Source of the DNA: an uncultured Microcaldota archaeon
GTDB taxonomy: Archaea; Micrarchaeota; Micrarchaeia; Micrarchaeales; Micrarchaeaceae
NCBI GenBank assembly: GCA_903858385.1
Contig: CAIOIN010000037.1
Span: forward strand, 1 to 16,745
Length of the DNA stretch: 16,745 nucleotides
Direction of reading: 5' to 3'
This document shows, one piece after another, positions 13,471 through 16,745 of the stretch. The translations under genes and the position numbers were made by a program. How positions within the stretch are numbered: the stretch's first letter is position 1; each line of letters begins with the position of its first letter. The notes beneath the pieces were generated by a model. It did no database searches. It worked only from the letters and a program-made list of their open reading frames with translations, and was not told the DNA's origin.

Positions 13471-14517
13471 CTATCTTACAAATAAGATGAACGAAATTAA
13501 TAAGTTAACTACTGCCAGCGGCATCAGGTAAATCCAACCCACCTTCAGGACCCTGTCGATCTTCATGCGGACCAACGTGGCCCGTATGATTATTATGGAA
13601 AGCACCAGCGCGACGACCTTCAGCAAGAGCCAGACGAATCCCGGCACGATGGCTGGGCCGAGCCATCCCCCGAAGAACAGCAGCGCCATCAGCAGCGTTC
13701 CGACGAAGACCCGCGTGTAGTCGAGGAAGAGCGCGAGCCCGAAGTACGGCGCCCCCACGTCGGTGAGCCATCCGGCTATCAGCTCATTGTCCGCTTCCCT
13801 GAGGTCGAACGGAGACCGCTCCAGCTCCGCGAGCATCACCATGAAGAACACGACAAAGCCCAACGGCATCGCCAGCACGAACCAGCGGCTCTGCTGCGCG
13901 GCGACTATCGCGCCAAGGCCGTAGCCGTTCGCCAGCATCGCGACAGAGACGACGACGAGCATCAGCGGAATCTCATAGCTCACCAATATCATGACGGATC
14001 TCTGAGCGCTTATGGAGCTGAACTTGTTGCCGCTCGTCCATCCTGCCAGGAAGAGCAGCAGCGGCGTGAACGATAGCGCGATGAACACCACCAGCAATCC
14101 CCACGAGGTGTTTATGCCGACGAAGGAGCCGGTCAGCGGCAGGAATCCCAGTATAATGACGAAGATCGCGAATACCAACGGCAATATGAGCAGGAAGAGC
14201 GGCTTGTCCGCATTGTCCGGTATTATGTTCTCCTTCGAAAGCAGCTTGACTATGTCCGCGAGATTCTGCAGTATCCCAAACTTACCCACATAAGTCGGTC
14301 CATGCCTCGACTGCACTCTTGCAACGACCTTCCTCTCCATCCAGCCGAACAGGTAGGCAAAAACGCCAACTACCACCCCGATTATTACCGCAAACACTAC
14401 CAGCGCAAGCAGCAGCGACAGCGGCTGCAGCAGCGCCCCACCCACTATCGTGGAGAGCTTTGCGTAGAAGTAAGAGAAGTAAGACGCTACCGGCTGTGAG
14501 GTTATGTCAATAGCCAT
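13471..14517 (-). CDS. nuoH: NADH:quinone oxidoreductase-like subunit H
   Basis: NuoH links the peripheral and membrane arms and forms most of the quinone chamber. The protein has eight or so membrane helices. Signature regions: FGWMERKVVARVQSRHGP followed by KFGILQNLADIVKLLSKENIIP, and later AELERSPFDLREADNELIAGW. In the latter, the usual FDLPEAE reads FDLREAD, and the nearby FLAEY-type Glu reads LDY; both keep acidic character. I prefer ATG 14517 (348 residues, MAIDITS) over the in-frame ATG 14535, because a TATA-like TTTAAA centred at 14544 lies about 28 bases before 14517 and overlaps the region just upstream of 14535. It is the first gene of a seven-gene nuoHIJKLMN operon. Confidence 0.95.
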   Translation of the reverse strand: MAIDITSQPVASYFSYFYAKLSTIVGGALLQPLSLLLALVVFAVIIGVVVGVFAYLFGWMERKVVARVQSRHGPTYVGKFGILQNLADIVKLLSKENIIPDNADKPLFLLILPLVFAIFVIILGFLPLTGSFVGINTSWGLLVVFIALSFTPLLLFLAGWTSGNKFSSISAQRSVMILVSYEIPLMLVVVSVAMLANGYGLGAIVAAQQSRWFVLAMPLGFVVFFMVMLAELERSPFDLREADNELIAGWLTDVGAPYFGLALFLDYTRVFVGTLLMALLFFGGWLGPAIVPGFVWLLLKVVALVLSIIIIRATLVRMKIDRVLKVGWIYLMPLAVVNLLISFILFVR

Positions 14518-14536
14518 ATAAGCCTGATTGCACATC

Positions 14537-14550
14537 TTAACTTTAAATTA
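14537..14550. promoter_or_regulatory. TATA element upstream of the nuoHIJKLMN operon
   Basis: TTAACTTTAAATTA contains a palindromic TTTAAA core (14542-14547), about 28 bases before the preferred nuoH ATG (14517, minus), implying a leaderless message for the operon. In the plus direction it is only 17 bases from ATG 14562, too close, so that gene may use CATATAAG at 14515-14522 instead. Confidence 0.5.
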
Positions 14551-14561
14551 ATGTGTGTTTC

Positions 14562-14825
14562 ATGCCAACCGACCAGGCAAGAGAGGCAATGAGGAACGGC
14601 AGCATATCGCTTAGGATAAAACGGGCGGGAATGTTCCAGTTCCAGACCTTCAAGATAAGAAAAGTAGCGTTAGGCAAGGAGCAGTTCGTAGAACTGTACC
14701 TGCCGAAGATAGTCGACGTGAGCGAGCTTCACAGGATAGCCAACGAGCTTGATCTTCCAGTAGAAGCGGAGAATGGCAGGGCGTTCCCGGAGGGCAAGGG
14801 CGCGAAGGACTTCACAAGCGTGTGA
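14562..14825 (+). CDS. Small conserved-looking protein, function unknown
   Basis: The ATG at 14562 gives 87 residues; a GTG at 14553 would add three. The product is soluble and mixed in charge. It shows an alternating pattern suggestive of a small alpha/beta fold: SISLRIKRAGMFQFQTFKIRKVAL as two strands, QFVELYLPKIV, then the helix DVSELHRIANELDLPVEAE. No Cys, no signal peptide, no membrane segment. I do not recognise the family. It is divergent from nuoH and convergent with the next minus-strand gene 35 bases away. No good ribosome-binding site is present. Protein-like composition and third-position bias make it more likely real than not. Confidence 0.68.
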   Translation: MPTDQAREAMRNGSISLRIKRAGMFQFQTFKIRKVALGKEQFVELYLPKIVDVSELHRIANELDLPVEAENGRAFPEGKGAKDFTSV

Positions 14826-14845
14826 GCGAATTTTTCTGCGCTCAC
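14822..14845. terminator. Hairpin at a convergent gene junction
   Basis: GTGAGCG (14822-14828) pairs perfectly with CGCTCAC (14839-14845), with TTTTT inside the 10-base loop. The stem overlaps the stop codon of the 87-residue protein gene and lies between convergent genes. It may mark transcript ends, but the T run is in the loop, so the assignment is weak. Confidence 0.3.
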
Positions 14846-14860
14846 TGCTCATTATCCCTG

Positions 14861-15649
14861 TTATAAGCGTATCTCAGTGCGGCATGCATCGGGATCGTAC
14901 CGGCCTCGGGCCGACGCGTCTTCATTATCCCGGCAGCTAGCCCTCAATTCTGCGAAGAAGGCGTTCACCCTATCAAGATAATCAGAGTGCTTCTCAAGCC
15001 ACTTTGCCTTCTCCTCCTCGTTACCTTTCACATAGAAAGCGCACGTATCCCTCTGGCTGTAGCCCCCCATCCCAAAACCCTTGAGCCAGGGCTCCACCTT
15101 GCCTATGGCGTAATCCATGTACTCCTTTTTGCCCGGAAAGTCGACATCCTTCAAAGCGATCAATCCTGCCAGCGTCTCCGCGTCACAGGCGAAATGCGTC
15201 CTCAGCATCAGCGAGCCGTCGGATCCGCGGAGGGCGTGCAAGTACTTCACAAATTTAGATTTGTCCTGCGCGTCATTGTTCGCCTCCCAGTAAGCTTTGC
15301 CATACAATGCCGCCTGCGCTTTCTCGAACGCCTTGAATCTTCCAGTACGCACCGCAGCCTTCAGGGCCGAATCGTACAACTCGGCAGGCTGATTAAATCT
15401 CTCAACGCCCACTCCGGTGTTCGCTTCGGCAGCAGTCTCTCTAGAGATGATGAGCGCGTTCAGCACTGACATGTACTCTCTGCCCTTGGCCTCGAAGACC
15501 TTCCAGTCCTTGCCGGGCTCGCAGATGGGCATCAGCCATGGCGGTGCCTCCCGAACCAGCTTGACAAAGGAATTGAGCGTGCCGTTAACTTCCGCAGGCA
15601 AGCCCTGCAACGCAATTGGACAATCGACCGTACTGGCTACCTTTTCCAT
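14861..15649 (-). CDS. Hypothetical protein, soluble, unknown family
   Basis: ATG 15649 is chosen over the in-frame GTG 15676 because a strong AGGGTGAAGG site lies immediately upstream. The 262-residue product is soluble and mainly helical by composition, with no signal peptide or membrane segment. Six Cys are scattered (VDCP, PICEPG, FACDAE, RDTCAF, ASCRD, DACRT) without a recognisable metal-binding spacing. Aromatic and charged helices such as EPWLKGFGMGGYSQRD and EEEKAKWLEKHSDYLDRVNAFFAEL stand out. I do not recognise it. It lies 61 bases after the surface-protein gene on the same strand and may share its transcript. Confidence 0.75.
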   Translation of the reverse strand: MEKVASTVDCPIALQGLPAEVNGTLNSFVKLVREAPPWLMPICEPGKDWKVFEAKGREYMSVLNALIISRETAAEANTGVGVERFNQPAELYDSALKAAVRTGRFKAFEKAQAALYGKAYWEANNDAQDKSKFVKYLHALRGSDGSLMLRTHFACDAETLAGLIALKDVDFPGKKEYMDYAIGKVEPWLKGFGMGGYSQRDTCAFYVKGNEEEKAKWLEKHSDYLDRVNAFFAELRASCRDNEDASARGRYDPDACRTEIRL

Positions 15650-15710
15650 GCCTTCACCCTTACTGGGGATTAGCACTTTTCAGATATTTGTAGCTATCGG
15701 TGCGGCATTT

Positions 15711-16718
15711 TTACGGGAATCCGGCAGTGGTGACGTTCAAAGTTCCGATGGCCACGCTGTTGATCCCGCCGCGCGTGTAGTTCATCGTAATCTCGTAGTT
15801 CTCCACCGAAGTCAGCGCGCTTACCATGTTGTAGCATTCGAACTTCAACGATGTTGCCGAATTGCCTTTGACCGTACCATTCACCAGCGCGTTGTACTTG
15901 ACGCCAGGCAGGTGGCACCCCACTCCGGTTATGTTTATGGGCGAGCCGAGCCTGTTTCTCACGCTCAGGTTTGCGGTGTTGTTGTAGTAGTCGAAGCTGT
16001 TGATGCTGCATCCCAGACTTGGGTCGTTGAACTGGCACGTGTTCTTCTGCGCCTGCACCCATCGTGCGCTGCTGCCGTTTATCCTGAGCGCGTTTATCAG
16101 CGCAGCGCCGTTCTGGTGTGCGGCCAGGAGATTGCTCTCGTTCACCAGCGAGTACAAGGTCACGGTGTAATTTGCGGTGACTTCCGTAGTGTTCACGAGC
16201 CCGTATCCCTGCGCCATCGAGAAGTCCGTGGGCACCGTGATGTACGAGCACATGTGCGTGTTGCCATTGTCATAGGTGATGCCGTAGCACGTGCGGTTCG
16301 CCGTGATGTCAACCGCATTGACGGACCTCTGCACGTAGCCGGCGAACAGCCCGTAATCGTTCTGGAAGAAGTTTATTACTCCGAAAGCCGAGTTCGAGTA
16401 AGGCAGCGACGATCCGAGTTTGGTTGAATTTGCGTACATGAACCCGGATTGGTAGCGCGTGATCTCCTTGCTTGAGTTAAGCGCGTCGACCAGCGTATTG
16501 CTCTCGGTGGGCTGGTATTCCCTGCCCATGAACGAGAGGCACGTGGCATTCTTGCTGTTGTTGTAGTACACGAGCATCTTGGTCCATCCGTTGCTGTACG
16601 ACGTGCACATGCTGGTCTGGTTGCCGGTACGTGCAACGACTATCCGCGTGCCGTTCACGGTCGCGTTGGACATCGGGACCCTGAAAGTCGATGTTACGAG
16701 ACCGACAAGGTCCGGGGT
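15711..16718 (-). CDS. Secreted/surface glycoprotein, Asn-sequon-rich (5' truncated)
   Basis: The frame is open from the end of genuine sequence (16718) to TAA at 15711-15713, 335 residues; ATG 16673 is probably internal because the upstream residues continue in frame. About 18 N-x-S/T sequons occur in the last 320 residues, together with eight Cys and many Tyr, Asn, Ser and Thr, typical of an archaeal exported N-glycoprotein with disulfides. A stretch near the C-terminus (NLSVRNRLGSPINITGVGC) resembles the beta-sandwich domains of archaeal pilin-like or S-layer-associated proteins. No C-terminal membrane anchor is visible; any signal peptide or N-terminal anchor lies beyond the contig. The exact role (S-layer, pilus or adhesin) is not determinable. 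The glycosyltransferase in the window could serve such glycans, but there is no direct link. Confidence 0.78.
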   Translation of the reverse strand, partial: TPDLVGLVTSTFRVPMSNATVNGTRIVVARTGNQTSMCTSYSNGWTKMLVYYNNSKNATCLSFMGREYQPTESNTLVDALNSSKEITRYQSGFMYANSTKLGSSLPYSNSAFGVINFFQNDYGLFAGYVQRSVNAVDITANRTCYGITYDNGNTHMCSYITVPTDFSMAQGYGLVNTTEVTANYTVTLYSLVNESNLLAAHQNGAALINALRINGSSARWVQAQKNTCQFNDPSLGCSINSFDYYNNTANLSVRNRLGSPINITGVGCHLPGVKYNALVNGTVKGNSATSLKFECYNMVSALTSVENYEITMNYTRGGINSVAIGTLNVTTAGFP

Positions 16719-16745
16719 AGATCGGGAAGAGCGTCGTGTAGGGAA
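16719..16745. other. Illumina sequencing adapter remnant at contig end
   Basis: The terminal 27 bases begin AGATCGGGAAGAGCGTCGTG and continue to the window end. They match the standard Illumina adapter AGATCGGAAGAGCGTCGTG... with one extra G in the GG run. This is not genomic sequence and should be trimmed; the minus-strand reading frame that passes into it is artificial from here. Confidence 0.94.

Noticed and set aside
1..16745. CRISPR arrays, insertion sequences, integrase sites or toxin-antitoxin pairs
   Set aside because: No regularly spaced repeats, transposase motifs or paired small toxin-like genes were seen on either strand.

Overview
The window looks like one complete metagenomic contig from an archaeon. 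Archaeal hallmarks are a TATA-binding-protein (TBP) domain, an SRP54 with archaeal-type context, a DRG/Rbg GTPase with a TGS domain, a geranylgeranyl-reductase-type flavoprotein for ether lipids, TATA-box promoters, and Shine-Dalgarno sequences of the GGTG(A) type. The very tight packing (4-20 nt tail overlaps, ATGA start/stop overlaps) and the gene mix suggest a small-genome DPANN lineage, perhaps an acidophilic Micrarchaeota-like organism. That placement is an inference, not a sequence match. The last 27 bases are a near-perfect Illumina adapter, so the right end is an assembly artefact.

Layout. 1-370: 3' end of argS and a tRNA-Arg(CCT). 370-1810: a DAHP synthase gene (entry to aromatic amino acids) preceded by an unusually structured leader that may encode a short aromatic-rich peptide, and followed in the same operon by a small His-rich protein. 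1813-3414 (minus): a DRG GTPase and a winged-helix-like protein. 3490-3665: a palindromic TATA box, a 20-residue poly-Lys/Arg ORF and a hairpin terminator that could work in both directions. 3672-4967 (minus): SRP54. 5033-6163 (plus): a GT4 glycosyltransferase. 6160-6546 (minus): a protein with only one TBP repeat. 6611-7723 (plus): a geranylgeranyl reductase family protein. 7704-14517 (minus): nuoH-I-J-K-L-M-N, the membrane arm of complex I plus NuoI. 14562-14825 (plus): a small unknown protein. 14861-15649 (minus): an unknown protein. 15711-16718 (minus): a heavily N-glycosylation-sequon-rich surface protein, cut at the contig end.

Together the genes cover protein targeting and translation, lipid and glycan synthesis, and respiration. 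The complex I cluster starts at nuoH with its own promoter, so nuoA-D (and any nuoEFG) are not adjacent. All three antiporter-like subunits (NuoL, NuoM, NuoN) have lost or changed part of the conserved Glu/Lys/His proton-path set. Other points worth attention are the half-size TBP, the TATA boxes placed almost symmetrically between divergent genes, and the DAHP synthase leader.

No CRISPR array, insertion sequence, attachment site or replication origin was seen. No gene-free stretch exceeds 300 bases; the longest is 369-628, described under its own entries.
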